Source: Chromohalobacter sp. 296-RDG (GTDB lineage: Bacteria > Pseudomonadota > Gammaproteobacteria > Pseudomonadales > Halomonadaceae). From it: a DNA stretch of 64,000 nt. A program made the translations under genes and the position numbers. Shown here in pieces: positions 1 to 9,355 of the stretch. The stretch lies in NCBI RefSeq assembly GCF_029889885.1, contig NZ_JARANY010000001.1, positions 186,001-250,000 of the forward strand, read 5' to 3'. Numbering within the stretch: position 1 is the first letter of the stretch; each line of letters starts with the position of its first letter. The notes under the pieces are model-generated. The model worked only from the letters and a program-made list of their open reading frames with translations, did no database searches and was not told where the DNA came from.

Positions 1-2
1 TG

Positions 3-1097
3 ATGGGGATATTCCTTTGTTTGACCGTCATTCGTTATCACTGGGAAATCGATGGGATGGAGGAACCTCTATTCCAGGCGCGTGCCGTCATTTCGTTGCT
101 CTTGCTGGCCTGGGCGGGGCTCAGGGCCGTAAAACTTCTCGAAAAACGCCTGGTATTTCCGCCAGGGGGGCATCGCGCCAAGCCTATGGATGCCGATACG
201 GCATCGGCCGTGTCCAAATTACTGGGTGCGGTGGTGATCGTGGTCATCGGATTGTTGATTCTTTCGAGCTTGGGTGTCTCGCCCTCGGGAGTGGCCGCCT
301 TCGGTGGGGCCGGCGGGCTGATAATCGGCTTCGCTGCCAAAGACATGCTGGCCAATTTCTTGGGTGGATTAATGATTCACCTGGACAAACCGTTTCGCGT
401 CGGCGACTGGATCAAATCCCCTGATCGCGATATCGAAGGGGTCGTGGAAGATATCGGCTGGCGTTTGACGCGCATCCGCACCTTCGCGTCGCGTCCGATC
501 TACATGCCTAATTCCGCCTTCAGCAGCTTGGTGCTCGAGAACCCTTCGCGCATGTGGAATCGCCGCCTTTTCGAGACCATCCGGTTGCGTTATACCGATA
601 TCGAGCGTGTATCGAACATTGCCAAGTCGATCCGCTCGATGCTCGATGCGCATGACGACGTAGATACCGATGAGCAAACTCTAGTGTACTTCCAGAGCTA
701 TGGTGAACATGCGCTGGAGCTGATCGTATACGCTTTTGCCAGGACCACTGATTGGGCCGAATTCCAGACGATGAAGCAGGACATCCTGCTGCGTGTCTAC
801 GATATCGTACGTGAACATGACGCGTGCCTGGCGTTGCCGGCTTCCGAACTGCATATTGCCGGCCCGGTGGCGATCACCGACGAGACGGGCGGTGATAACG
901 CTCAGGATGACGCCGACAACGACAAGAACTACAAAAGCGCCGATGACGATCAGAACGAGACACCCGACGCTACCCACTCGCGGGCGGCGCCCGACCGCGA
1001 GGCTCCCTACACGTCGTCTCGCCAGCGTTCGCGCAATGCCGGGCGAGGCGAAGTGAATGATGCTTCCCAGGATCACGATCAGGAATCCGATGCCTAA
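3..1097 (+). CDS. MscS-family mechanosensitive channel (5' end cut by window)
   Basis: Small-conductance mechanosensitive channel of the inner membrane, which releases solutes on hypo-osmotic shock. The visible 364 residues contain a hydrophobic helix (about 20-40), the pore helix rich in Gly and Ala (about 75-115, with the GGAGGLIIGFAAKD segment) and the beta domain signature around LDKPFRVGDWI, followed by the C-terminal MscS domain. Residues after about 290 form a very acidic, Asp- and Asn-rich low-complexity tail, unlike the compact E. coli MscS. The first visible ATG is at base 3, but the frame is open to the window edge, so upstream transmembrane helices are probably missing. The stop codon overlaps the start of hpt by 8 bases, suggesting co-transcription. 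Confidence 0.85.
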   Translation: MGIFLCLTVIRYHWEIDGMEEPLFQARAVISLLLLAWAGLRAVKLLEKRLVFPPGGHRAKPMDADTASAVSKLLGAVVIVVIGLLILSSLGVSPSGVAAFGGAGGLIIGFAAKDMLANFLGGLMIHLDKPFRVGDWIKSPDRDIEGVVEDIGWRLTRIRTFASRPIYMPNSAFSSLVLENPSRMWNRRLFETIRLRYTDIERVSNIAKSIRSMLDAHDDVDTDEQTLVYFQSYGEHALELIVYAFARTTDWAEFQTMKQDILLRVYDIVREHDACLALPASELHIAGPVAITDETGGDNAQDDADNDKNYKSADDDQNETPDATHSRAAPDREAPYTSSRQRSRNAGRGEVNDASQDHDQESDA

Positions 1098-1671
1098 CCA
1101 ATCTACTTCCGTGTGCCAGGAATCACTGGCGACCATGCGCGATGTCATGACGCATGCCGAGTGCCTCATTTCGCAGCAGGAAGTCGAGCGTGCGCTCGAC
1201 CGTATGGCCGACGAGATCACTCATGATCTGGGCGACACACTGCCGGTATTCTACTGCGTGATGAACGGCGGACTGATCACCACGGGGCATCTACTGACAC
1301 GACTCGGCTTCCCGTTGGAAGTGGATTATCTACATGCGACACGTTATCGCGGCGGTGTGCGCGGGGGCGAGCTGTTCTGGCGCGTCTCGCCCGAGATTCC
1401 GATGGCCGATCGCCATGTGGTGATCGTTGATGACATTCTCGATGAAGGCACGACGCTGGCGGCGATTCTGGACTATTGTCGTCAGGCGGGCGCGGCGAGT
1501 ATTTCGACAGCGGTCCTGGTCGACAAGCGTCACGACCGCAAGGCTGTGCCAGGGCTCCAGGCGGATTATTGCAGCCTTGAGGTCGTCGACCGCTATGTGT
1601 TCGGTTTCGGTATGGACTACAAGGGCTACTGGCGCAATGCGCCGGGGATCTTCGCGCCGCGCGGCATGTGA
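1090..1671 (+). CDS. hpt: Hypoxanthine-guanine phosphoribosyltransferase
   Basis: Purine salvage enzyme of the cytoplasm: transfers phosphoribose from PRPP to hypoxanthine or guanine. The PRPP-binding loop VVIVDDILDEGTTL is clear in the middle of this 193-residue protein, and the C-terminal VDRYVFGFGMDYKGYWRN segment fits the base-binding hood of Hpt-type enzymes. I chose the ATG at 1090 because AGGA lies about 5 bases upstream and the start overlaps the end of the MscS gene. An in-frame ATG at 1057 would add 11 residues lying wholly within the upstream gene. Hpt and the closely related xanthine transferase cannot be separated with certainty by eye, but the length and order of motifs favour Hpt. 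Confidence 0.88.
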   Translation: MPNQSTSVCQESLATMRDVMTHAECLISQQEVERALDRMADEITHDLGDTLPVFYCVMNGGLITTGHLLTRLGFPLEVDYLHATRYRGGVRGGELFWRVSPEIPMADRHVVIVDDILDEGTTLAAILDYCRQAGAASISTAVLVDKRHDRKAVPGLQADYCSLEVVDRYVFGFGMDYKGYWRNAPGIFAPRGM

Positions 1672-1752
1672 GCGTGCGCTCTGCCACAATGAGGTCGTAC
1701 GCATGAACAGCTGGCTTGCATCGTCTTTTCGCAGCAGAAGGTGAGGGGGGTG

Positions 1753-2856
1753 ATGACGGAATCCGAGGTGATCTTCGAAGAACGGCCCACGCGTGACGGT
1801 GGACGCATCGGCATCGCCACGCTGAATGCGCCCGACAGTCTCAATGCCTTGTCACTGGCGATGATTACCTCGCTGCATACCAAGCTCGATGCCTGGGCGG
1901 ATGATATGTCGGTGCATGCGGTATGGCTGCAAGGCGCAGGCGGCAAGGCGTTTTGTGCGGGCGGCGACGTGGTTGCCTTGTATCGTGCCATGACGAAGTC
2001 GCCAGGAGACGAGGGAGAGGCCGCTCAGGCTTACTTCGGGGCCGAATATCGCCTCGATCATCTCCTGCATCATTACCCTAAGCCTCTTGTCGTCTGGGGC
2101 GACGGCGTTGTCATGGGGGGCGGTCTGGGGCTATTGGTCGCCGCCGATCACCGTATCGTCACCGAGACCAGCCGCCTGGCTATGCCGGAAATCAGCATCG
2201 GCCTATACCCCGATGTCGGCGCCAGCTGGTTTTTCCAGCGTATGCCTCGCGGTGTTGGGGTTTATCTGGGAGTGACCGGCGCGCAGCTCAATGCGCGCGA
2301 TGCCCTTGAGCTGGGATTGGCAGATCGCGTCATCGCCAGTGAGGCGCGCCAAGATGTGCTCAAGGCCCTGGAGAATGCCGATTATCGCCATCCACAGCAG
2401 GCGGTCAGGGAAGTCTTGCGTGACTTCGAAAACCGCGCGCTGGCGCCGAGGGCCGAGGTCATGCCGCGTCTGGATCATCTGCAGACCTTGAGCGATGCGG
2501 CGGATATCACCCAGGTAGTACGTCGCATCCTCGATGATCCTCGTGAAGACGCCTGGCTGGCCGCCAATCGTGCACGTCTGGCGGCGGGTTGCCCTGCCAC
2601 GGCGCACTTGGTGTGGCGCATGCTGTGTCGGCACCGACATGGCAGCTTGGCGGAGACGTTCCGCGATGAGTTGATGCTCTCGGTGCAATGTTGCCGGCAT
2701 ACGGAATTGGCCGAGGGTATTCGTGCGTTGTTGATCGACAAGGATCGGACGCCGCAATGGGCGTATACGGATGTCGCCAACGTGCCGGCGCACTACATCG
2801 ATGGCTTTTTCATGCCGCTTTGGGATGCCGAGACGCATCCATTGGCAGATCTATGA
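1753..2856 (+). CDS. Enoyl-CoA hydratase/isomerase family, 3-hydroxyisobutyryl-CoA hydrolase type
   Basis: Crotonase-fold protein of 367 residues. The first CoA/oxyanion segment (AFCAGGDVVALY, about residue 65) and the second (GVVMGGGLGLLVAADHRI, about residue 118) are both present, followed by MPEISIGLYPDVGASWF. This is the pattern of the longer ECH_2 subfamily that contains 3-hydroxyisobutyryl-CoA hydrolase of valine breakdown, rather than the roughly 260-residue hydratases. The ATG at 1753 is preceded by a strong GAGGGGGG element. A GTG at 1741 is in frame but overlaps that element. The exact substrate is inferred from length and motifs only, because no valine-degradation neighbours are present. 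Confidence 0.82.
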   Translation: MTESEVIFEERPTRDGGRIGIATLNAPDSLNALSLAMITSLHTKLDAWADDMSVHAVWLQGAGGKAFCAGGDVVALYRAMTKSPGDEGEAAQAYFGAEYRLDHLLHHYPKPLVVWGDGVVMGGGLGLLVAADHRIVTETSRLAMPEISIGLYPDVGASWFFQRMPRGVGVYLGVTGAQLNARDALELGLADRVIASEARQDVLKALENADYRHPQQAVREVLRDFENRALAPRAEVMPRLDHLQTLSDAADITQVVRRILDDPREDAWLAANRARLAAGCPATAHLVWRMLCRHRHGSLAETFRDELMLSVQCCRHTELAEGIRALLIDKDRTPQWAYTDVANVPAHYIDGFFMPLWDAETHPLADL

Positions 2857-2862
2857 GCCCGT

Positions 2863-3696
2863 TCAACGCGGGCTGAAACGACGTGTCAGGCTGGTCTCGG
2901 CGATCATGCGCGTGGAAATCTCCTCGATGGAGAAGCGTGTGGTGTCGATATAGGGGATATGGTAGCGGCGAAACAGTGCCTCGGCCTGCTGCAGTTCCTG
3001 CATGCATTGATCCATCGAGCAGTAGCGACTATTGGGGCGACGCTCGCTGCGAATCGCCGCGAGTCGCCGTGGGTCGATGGTCAAGGCGAATAGCTTATGA
3101 CGATAAGGCGCCAACGCCTTGGGCATGCTCAGCGTGCCGTCTTCATCCAGATCATCCTCGGTCAGGGGGTAGTTGGCGGCTTGAATGCCGAATTGCAGGG
3201 CCAGATAGAGCGAAGTCGGCGTCTTGCCGCAACGCGAGACGCCGACCAAGATGACATCGGCCTGATCGTATTGGTGCGTGCGGGCCCCATCGTCGTTGTC
3301 GAGCGCGAAGTGCACTGCATCGATGCGATGCATGTAAATGTCATCGCGGCTGATGGCATGGGTGCGTCCTACCGTATACGTGGAATGGGTCGCCAGCTCT
3401 TCTTCGAGCGGGGCCAGGAAGGTCGAAAAGATGTCTACCTTGAAGCCTGGTGACTCGGCAATGATGGTGCGGATCGCCTGATCGACGATGGTGTCGATCA
3501 CGATGGGGCGGGCACCGTCACGTTCGGCGGTCTGGGCGATGGTGGCCGCCAGGGTGTGGGCTTTTTCCAGCGTATCGATATAGGGCTTGACCATCAGGTT
3601 GAGCTCGATGCCCTCGAATTGGGCGAGCAGGCTGCGACCCAGTGTTTCTGCGGTGATGCCGGTACCATCGGAGATGAAGTAAGCGGTGCGAGGCAT
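2863..3696 (-). CDS. ppsR: Phosphoenolpyruvate synthase regulatory protein (kinase/pyrophosphorylase)
   Basis: Bifunctional regulator that inactivates PEP synthase by ADP-dependent phosphorylation and reactivates it by phosphate-dependent pyrophosphorylation (DUF299 family). The 277-residue length is typical. It starts [20 protein letters not shown], the family hallmark, and contains the P-loop-like [15 protein letters not shown] near residue 152. It is transcribed divergently from ppsA across about 260 bases, the usual arrangement for this pair, which supports its role as the ppsA regulator. Its 3' end faces the end of the acyl-CoA hydrolase gene with only 6 bases between the stop codons. 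Confidence 0.93.
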   Translation of the reverse strand: MPRTAYFISDGTGITAETLGRSLLAQFEGIELNLMVKPYIDTLEKAHTLAATIAQTAERDGARPIVIDTIVDQAIRTIIAESPGFKVDIFSTFLAPLEEELATHSTYTVGRTHAISRDDIYMHRIDAVHFALDNDDGARTHQYDQADVILVGVSRCGKTPTSLYLALQFGIQAANYPLTEDDLDEDGTLSMPKALAPYRHKLFALTIDPRRLAAIRSERRPNSRYCSMDQCMQELQQAEALFRRYHIPYIDTTRFSIEEISTRMIAETSLTRRFSPR

Positions 3697-3960
3697 GGCG
3701 ATGTCCGAGCGTGGCGAAAATGATACGTCTATTCTCTAGCTCCTTTCTGACAAGCGCAAATAGGTGTTCATCGCCCTTGGTACGGCGACTACAAGAAATC
3801 TCGAAAATGCCACGTTGTTGTAAAAATACTCCAACCCCTTCGCTATTAGACCAATGGCGAATAGCAAGGCCCCTTGATAGGGTACGAGCATCCGCCGCGC
3901 CGCGCGGTACTGGCTGTGACGACGTCGTCATTGCGACCGTCCTGACTCGAGGGGGTTCTC
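3697..3960. promoter_or_regulatory. Divergent ppsR/ppsA control region
   Basis: This 264-base gap must hold the divergent promoters for ppsR and ppsA. Its middle part (about 3790-3860) is noticeably richer in A and T than the flanking genes. I could not find a convincing sigma-70 pair with standard spacing, nor a Cra-type palindrome of the kind that controls E. coli ppsA. The only firm element is GAGGGGG just upstream of the ppsA TTG start. Confidence 0.4.
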
Positions 3961-6354
3961 TTGGAAGAGTATATCGTTTGGTTCGATCAGCTTGGCATGG
4001 ATGATGTCGAGCGGGTGGGGGGCAAGAACGCGTCGCTCGGGGAAATGATCTCCAACCTGGCGGGTGCCGGTGTCACCGTGCCCGGCGGGTTTGCCACCAC
4101 CGCCGTCGCGTATCGCGAATTCCTCGCGCACGAGGGACTCAACGAGCGCATCAACGACGCGTTGGCGCGTCTGGATGTCGACGATGTCACGGCACTTGCC
4201 GAGACGGGAGCACGCATTCGTCAGTGGGTCATCGATACGCCACTGCCACCGGCTTTCGAGCGGGTCTTGGCCGAGGCGTATGGCCAGCTTCAAGACAAGC
4301 ATCCGCACCTCAAGGCGGCGGTACGTTCCTCTGCGACGGCTGAGGACTTACCCGATGCGTCGTTTGCGGGGCAGCAGGAAACCTTCCTCAATATCGAGGG
4401 CTTCGACAACGTCAAACGCGCCGTTCACGAAGTCTTCGCGTCACTATTCAATGACCGTGCCATTGCCTACCGCGTGCATCGAGGTTATCCGCACGAGAAC
4501 GTGGCGCTTTCCGCCGGCGTGCAGAAGATGGTGCGCTCCGAAACGGCGGCCAGCGGCGTGATGTTCACGCTCGACACCGAATCTGGCTATCGCGATGCCG
4601 TGTTCGTGACGGGGTCCTGGGGGCTGGGCGAGACGGTCGTTCAGGGGGCGGTCAATCCTGATGAATTCTATGTGCACAAGCCGACTCTGGCGGCAGGACG
4701 CCCGGCGGTGCTGCGGCGGACACTGGGCTCCAAGCTGATCAAGATGGTCTACAGCGAAGAAAGCGCCACTGGCCGTTCAGTGAAGACCGTGGATGTGTCG
4801 CACGCCGATCGTCAACGTTTTTGTCTCGGCGATGACGAGGTCATGGCGTTGGCCCGGCAAGCGGTGACCATCGAGGCGCACTATGGATGCCCGATGGATA
4901 TCGAATGGGCGCGCGATGGCGACGATGGCAAGCTGTACATCGTTCAGGCACGACCTGAAACTGTGGTCTCCAACGTGGAAGGCGGCAAGCTCGAGCGTTT
5001 TCAGCTCAAGGAAAAAAGCCGTGTACTGGTGGATGGCCGCGCCATCGGCCAGCGCATCGGCCAGGGCGCGGTCAAGATCGTGGGCAGTCCTGAGCAGATG
5101 GACAAGGTACACGACGGCGATGTGCTGGTGACCGACATGACCGACCCCGACTGGGAGCCGATCATGAAACGCGCCTCCGCGATCGTCACCAATCGGGGCG
5201 GACGCACCTGCCATGCGGCGATCATCGCGCGCGAATTGGGTATTCCCGCTGTCGTGGGCTGTGGCGATGCGACCCAGGCGCTTGCCGATGGCCGCGAAGT
5301 GACCGTGTCCTGTGCCGAGGGTGACACCGGCCATGTCTACGATGGCTTGCTCGATTACGACTGTCAGACGACGACGGTCGATAATATGCCGACGCTGCCT
5401 TTCCATATCATGATGAACGTCGGCAATCCCGACCGTGCCTTTGGCTTTTCCAGCTTACCCAATGCGGGGGTCGGACTGGCGCGTCTGGAGTTCATCATCA
5501 ATCGCATGATCGGCGTGCATCCCAAGGCTCTGATCGATTACGACACACTTCCGGCCGACTTGCAGCAGACCATCGATTTGCGTACCGCCGGGTATGACGA
5601 TCCGGTCAGCTTTTACATCGACCGCTTGACAGAGGGCATTTCCACTCTGGCGGCGGCGTTCTATCCCAAGCGCGTCATCGTGCGGCTCTCGGATTTCAAG
5701 TCCAACGAATACGAGAATCTCATCGGCGGCAAACTCTATGAGCTTGGTGAAGAGAATCCGATGCTCGGGTTCCGTGGCGCCTCGCGCTACATCTCCGAGA
5801 CGTTCCGTCTGTGCTTCGAGCTGGAGTGCCGCGCCCTGAAGCGGGTGCGCGATGTCATGGGCCTCGATAATGTCGAGATCATGGTGCCTTTCGTGAGAAC
5901 GCCGGAAGAAGGGCGTGAAGTCGTCTCCCTGATGGAAGCCAATGGGCTCGAGCGGGGTGCCTCTTCATCTCCTCAGGGTCAGGGACTCAAGATCATCATG
6001 ATGTGCGAACTGCCGGCCAATGCCCTCTTGGCGGATGAGTTCCTGGAGCATTTCGATGGCTTCTCCATCGGCTCCAATGACCTGACGCAGTTGACACTGG
6101 GGCTGGATCGCGATTCGGGCATCGTGGCGCATCTCTTCGACGAGCGTAACCCGGCGGTCAAGAAGCTGCTGTCCATGGCCATCCAGGCGTGCCGGGCACA
6201 GGGCAAGTATGTCGGTATCTGCGGTCAGGGGCCGTCGGATCACCCCGAGCTTGCAAAATGGCTGATGGAGCAGGGCATCGATTCCGTGTCATTGAACCCC
6301 GACGCGGTACTCGAAACCTGGTTCATGCTGGCGGGTGAAAAGGTCGGCGGCTGA
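3961..6354 (+). CDS. ppsA: Phosphoenolpyruvate synthase
   Basis: Converts pyruvate, ATP and water to PEP, AMP and phosphate for gluconeogenesis. The 797-residue protein (E. coli about 792) has the N-terminal PPDK ATP-grasp domain ([11 protein letters not shown] near residue 20, [20 protein letters not shown] near 120), the swivelling phosphohistidine domain with [21 protein letters not shown] (His418 is the phosphorylated residue by position), and the C-terminal PEP-utilising barrel with the [15 protein letters not shown] and [11 protein letters not shown] motifs. The start is TTG at 3961 with GAGGGGG five bases upstream. The conserved VWFDQLGM segment precedes the first in-frame ATG, so the TTG is needed. 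A strong terminator follows. Confidence 0.95.
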   Translation: MEEYIVWFDQLGMDDVERVGGKNASLGEMISNLAGAGVTVPGGFATTAVAYREFLAHEGLNERINDALARLDVDDVTALAETGARIRQWVIDTPLPPAFERVLAEAYGQLQDKHPHLKAAVRSSATAEDLPDASFAGQQETFLNIEGFDNVKRAVHEVFASLFNDRAIAYRVHRGYPHENVALSAGVQKMVRSETAASGVMFTLDTESGYRDAVFVTGSWGLGETVVQGAVNPDEFYVHKPTLAAGRPAVLRRTLGSKLIKMVYSEESATGRSVKTVDVSHADRQRFCLGDDEVMALARQAVTIEAHYGCPMDIEWARDGDDGKLYIVQARPETVVSNVEGGKLERFQLKEKSRVLVDGRAIGQRIGQGAVKIVGSPEQMDKVHDGDVLVTDMTDPDWEPIMKRASAIVTNRGGRTCHAAIIARELGIPAVVGCGDATQALADGREVTVSCAEGDTGHVYDGLLDYDCQTTTVDNMPTLPFHIMMNVGNPDRAFGFSSLPNAGVGLARLEFIINRMIGVHPKALIDYDTLPADLQQTIDLRTAGYDDPVSFYIDRLTEGISTLAAAFYPKRVIVRLSDFKSNEYENLIGGKLYELGEENPMLGFRGASRYISETFRLCFELECRALKRVRDVMGLDNVEIMVPFVRTPEEGREVVSLMEANGLERGASSSPQGQGLKIIMMCELPANALLADEFLEHFDGFSIGSNDLTQLTLGLDRDSGIVAHLFDERNPAVKKLLSMAIQACRAQGKYVGICGQGPSDHPELAKWLMEQGIDSVSLNPDAVLETWFMLAGEKVGG

Positions 6355-6378
6355 AACCGGTTCATATAGGGGTAGGCA

Positions 6379-6408
6379 AGGGCGCGCCGCTATAGCGCGC
6401 CCTTTTTC
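6379..6408 (+). terminator. Rho-independent terminator after ppsA
   Basis: An 8-base-pair perfect stem, GGGCGCGC (6380-6387) with GCGCGCCC (6395-6402), a 7-base loop and a TTTTT run. It sits 25 bases after the ppsA stop and before the convergent gene ending at 6451. Confidence 0.88.
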
Positions 6409-6450
6409 GTAGAGCGGTTTATATGTCGCGAGTAGCTCTATTAGCCCTAT

Positions 6451-8265
6451 TCACTGATGCAGCCAATTGCGCAGTTTGAGCAGCAGCAGCTCGCCATCGC
6501 GGAGGGTGGCGCGTTCGATGAGCAGGTCGATCAGCGTTGCGGGGCGGTCGGTGATGATATTGTCGACGCCCATGTCGATGTAGCGCGACATGTCACGCGC
6601 ACTGTTGACTGTCCAGACATGCAATTCACGGCCGCTGTCATGCACCATGCTGACGGTACCGGCATCAGCGCGGGTGTGGCGCAGGCCGATGATGTCGGCC
6701 GGGGTCGAGGTCAGAGCGCCAGGCAGCAGGAATTGAACGAACAGCGTGGTAGCGATATCGGGGGCGTATTCTTCGACGTCGCGAATCACCGTCGGCGATA
6801 AAGATGCGATGACCGCGCTGTCGGCGATGCCGTAACGCCGCAAACGTTCGACGACCGCTTCGATGAGCGCCTGCTCGTTGCCGGGGGCGGGCTTGAGCTC
6901 GACGTACAAGCGTGACTTGCCATGTGCCAGGCCAATCACCTGATCGAGCGTTGCCAAGCGTTCATCGGAGAAGTCAGCATCGAACCAGCTACCGATATCG
7001 ATATCGCGCGTTTCCTCCAGCGTCAGGTCGTTGATATTAAGTGCCTGGCCGGTAAGGCGTTCCAGCGTGCGGTCGTGAGAGAGGACGACATTGCCATCGC
7101 GCAACAGTCTGACGTCCAGCTCCAGATAGTCGGCGCCTTCTTGGATGGCTTGGCGCATCGATGCCAGGGTATTTTCCGGTGCCGCCATCGAGCTCCCGCG
7201 GTGGGCGGTAACTGTGACCTCATCGCGTAGCTGGAAGTCACTCAGCACCCATCCCGCTTGGAGCAGCGCGAAGATCAGCAAGACGGCCTCGGCGGTCCAG
7301 GCCCACCAGCCCGACTGCTGGGGGGCCGGCGAGTCCGCGACACCAAGCATGCCGCCCCCCAAACGTCGATAGAGATTGGCCACCAGCAGGCTATTGGCTG
7401 CGACCCCCAGAAACGTCACGGCGATGATCGAAAGCGTGTAGGCCGCCACGTAGACCAGCATGACGGGCATCAGCAGCGAGATGCGATCCGGTAGGTAGCT
7501 GATCAGCGGCGATGCCAGGCTATTGAACAGGAGGCTGAACAGGACCGGCAGCGCGGCGATACCCAAGGCGAATGTCAGTGCCAGAGCCGTGATGCGCGCG
7601 TGTCGTCCCCGTGTTAGCGCACGGCTGCATGTCAGCGCCTGGAGTGGCGAAAGGCGGTCGAGCACCAGGGCGGGGAGTGCCAGGAACCAGCGCGCATAAA
7701 GCAGTGCTTGCAGCCAGAGTGCGATGAGTGCGAGGCCGCCGCCGAGCATGGCGAAATACCATAAGGCTGGGGGCTTCATGCGCATCACGACGTAGAGTTC
7801 GGCATCGCCGAGAAAGGCGTCGTAGCAATAGGCGATCAGCAGCACGAATGGGGTGGCGAGCAGCAAGTGGGCGCCGACCTGAAGGAATGTGAGTCCGGCG
7901 ATGCTCGGAAAGTGGCGACCGATTTGCCACAGTGTATTCATCGTCGCCCGGTAGCGCCCCGGCCCGGGTACGGCGACCAACCGCATCATGCCGCTTTGCT
8001 GCAGGAAGATCAGCAGAAAACTCAGGCCCAGCGCCACGAGACCCCAGGCAAGGCCCAAGGGGGAAAGCGCCATGTCGGCAATTTGGGCATTGCTGAGTGC
8101 CTGACGATGGAAGGCATGCAGCAGACTGGTCAGAGTCCAGGTCGTCAACGGCACCAAAACGGCCGTGGCGAGGACGGTGAAGAATAGATGAAAAACCAGT
8201 AACGCTCGTCCCTGAGCGCGTAATTGGGTTGCAATGTCACCCAGCAACGTGCGGGTGGCGAGCAT
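6451..8265 (-). CDS. Membrane-anchored glycerophosphodiester phosphodiesterase
   Basis: Protein of 604 residues with two parts. The first 330 residues form a multi-pass membrane domain with about six to eight hydrophobic helices (GDPD membrane family, related to YfiM/GDPD-anchoring domains of other bacteria). The C-terminal part, from about residue 350, is the catalytic domain: TVTAHRGSSMAAPENT supplies the first catalytic His and the Glu-Asn pair, LELDV the metal-binding acids, and VLSHDRTLERLTG the second His. It hydrolyses glycerophosphodiesters to glycerol-3-phosphate and an alcohol, but the natural substrate and the side of the membrane on which the domain lies are not shown by the sequence. 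It stands alone, with the ppsA terminator downstream. Confidence 0.88.
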   Translation of the reverse strand: MLATRTLLGDIATQLRAQGRALLVFHLFFTVLATAVLVPLTTWTLTSLLHAFHRQALSNAQIADMALSPLGLAWGLVALGLSFLLIFLQQSGMMRLVAVPGPGRYRATMNTLWQIGRHFPSIAGLTFLQVGAHLLLATPFVLLIAYCYDAFLGDAELYVVMRMKPPALWYFAMLGGGLALIALWLQALLYARWFLALPALVLDRLSPLQALTCSRALTRGRHARITALALTFALGIAALPVLFSLLFNSLASPLISYLPDRISLLMPVMLVYVAAYTLSIIAVTFLGVAANSLLVANLYRRLGGGMLGVADSPAPQQSGWWAWTAEAVLLIFALLQAGWVLSDFQLRDEVTVTAHRGSSMAAPENTLASMRQAIQEGADYLELDVRLLRDGNVVLSHDRTLERLTGQALNINDLTLEETRDIDIGSWFDADFSDERLATLDQVIGLAHGKSRLYVELKPAPGNEQALIEAVVERLRRYGIADSAVIASLSPTVIRDVEEYAPDIATTLFVQFLLPGALTSTPADIIGLRHTRADAGTVSMVHDSGRELHVWTVNSARDMSRYIDMGVDNIITDRPATLIDLLIERATLRDGELLLLKLRNWLHQ

Positions 8266-8398
8266 GACAACTCCTTCGTTTTCTATCAGGCTCTTGCAAG
8301 CCTCGCATCGTCGCTCGCTGCAGGCAAATGGCTGCGCTATCAGTCATCTAGCGTTAACGGCTCATGCGCAATCACGAAGGTGCCGTATCCGTTGATAT

Positions 8399-8428
8399 AA
8401 AAAGACGCCGGGCGAGGCCCGGCGTCTT
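8399..8428 (-). terminator. Terminator of the outer-membrane protein gene
   Basis: A 12-base-pair perfect stem (8402-8413 with 8417-8428) and a 3-base loop. On the minus strand it is followed by a T run (AAAAA at 8399-8403 on the plus strand). It lies 28 bases past the stop of the gene at 8456. Confidence 0.9.
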
Positions 8429-8455
8429 GTACAGCGATGCACGTCGAGGCGTTCT

Positions 8456-9058
8456 TTAGAACTGCCAGCCCACGGACGCGGTGAAGGAATCCACTTGATA
8501 GTCGCTGTCGAAGTCGTAGCGCTCATATTCGGCGCGCACCAGGAAGGGATTGAAGTTGAATTGCGCGCCGGCACCGTAGACCGGGTCCACGCCATCGTTA
8601 TCCTTGAGGTCGGTGCTGGTGCCGCCGAGATTACCGTCGACGTCGGTTTCCCACTTCGCCATGCCCGCCTTGGCGAAAAGTTCGAACCAATTGGTGATGG
8701 GCAGCTTGCCGACCAGGCTGACGCCGTAGGCTTCTGAGTCGAGGTTGGTATTGGCCGTGTCGTTGCCCTTGAGCTCGACACTTCCGAGGTCCGCATAGAA
8801 TGCCTCGGTGGCGAAGTAGCGGTTGAAGTTGTAGCCGACGAAGCCTTTGAAGACGTTGTCGTCGTCATCAGTATCGAAGTCCTCGCTGCCTGACTCGATA
8901 AACTCGTCAACGTCACCGTCATCGTTTTTCAACGAGCTGAAGCCGGTCCCGACACCGAAGTACAAGCCTTCGGGGCTGGGAGCGGCCATGGCGTTGGGGG
9001 TGAGGACGAGAAGACTCGATGTGGCCACGGAAGCGGTGATCAAAGTCTTGAGTTTCAT
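8456..9058 (-). CDS. OmpA-type outer-membrane beta-barrel protein
   Basis: Exported protein of 200 residues. Residues 1 to about 25 are a signal peptide (MKLKTLITASVATSSLLVL..., cleavage after ANAMA-A). The mature part starts with GLYFGVGTGFSS and consists of alternating hydrophobic and polar strands ending in a C-terminal Phe (SVGWQF), the signal for barrel assembly by Bam. A strongly acidic stretch (EDFDTDDDD, about residue 58) falls in a probable external loop. There is no peptidoglycan-binding OmpA C-domain. I chose the ATG at 9058 because AAGGAG lies 7 bases upstream and the signal peptide begins there; an in-frame ATG 27 codons upstream lacks both. The ligand or function is unknown. Confidence 0.85.
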   Translation of the reverse strand: MKLKTLITASVATSSLLVLTPNAMAAPSPEGLYFGVGTGFSSLKNDDGDVDEFIESGSEDFDTDDDDNVFKGFVGYNFNRYFATEAFYADLGSVELKGNDTANTNLDSEAYGVSLVGKLPITNWFELFAKAGMAKWETDVDGNLGGTSTDLKDNDGVDPVYGAGAQFNFNPFLVRAEYERYDFDSDYQVDSFTASVGWQF

Positions 9059-9282
9059 GGTGTTCTCCTTGATTTTCTCATCACGACGTATCCTCGTGTG
9101 CCGGCTTCGAGGCACGGCACTGGGCGGTCGGAATGTCATGGCATCCTGCCGTCTCGTCCCATACTCGTATGGAATGGGGCGCGAACGAGCGTTTCATATC
9201 TAAGCGTCTGTCCAGCCCGCTGACAAGGTGAACAGTGTTAAAAAACGTACGCAGGCGTTGGTATATGGCGACGCCAATCAAA

Positions 9283-9308
9283 AAACGCCCCGCATTGGCG
9301 GGGCGTTT
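9283..9308 (-). terminator. Terminator of acnB
   Basis: An 11-base-pair perfect stem (9283-9293 with 9298-9308) with a 4-base loop. On the minus strand it is followed by a run of Ts (AAAAAA at 9280-9285 on the plus strand). It lies 47 bases past the acnB stop. Confidence 0.9.
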
Positions 9309-9355
9309 CGGTGACCTGCACTCTTTCTCAATAGGCGAGCATTGGAGACGAGTGG

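Noticed and set aside
3697-3960. Cra-type operator for ppsA
   Set aside because: E. coli ppsA is activated by Cra, so I looked for its palindrome between ppsR and ppsA; none was convincing.
9159-9172. Palindrome CCATAC-TC-GTATGG upstream of the outer-membrane protein gene as an operator
   Set aside because: Six-base arms alone, about 100 bases from the start and without an identifiable promoter nearby, are not enough to claim a regulatory site.
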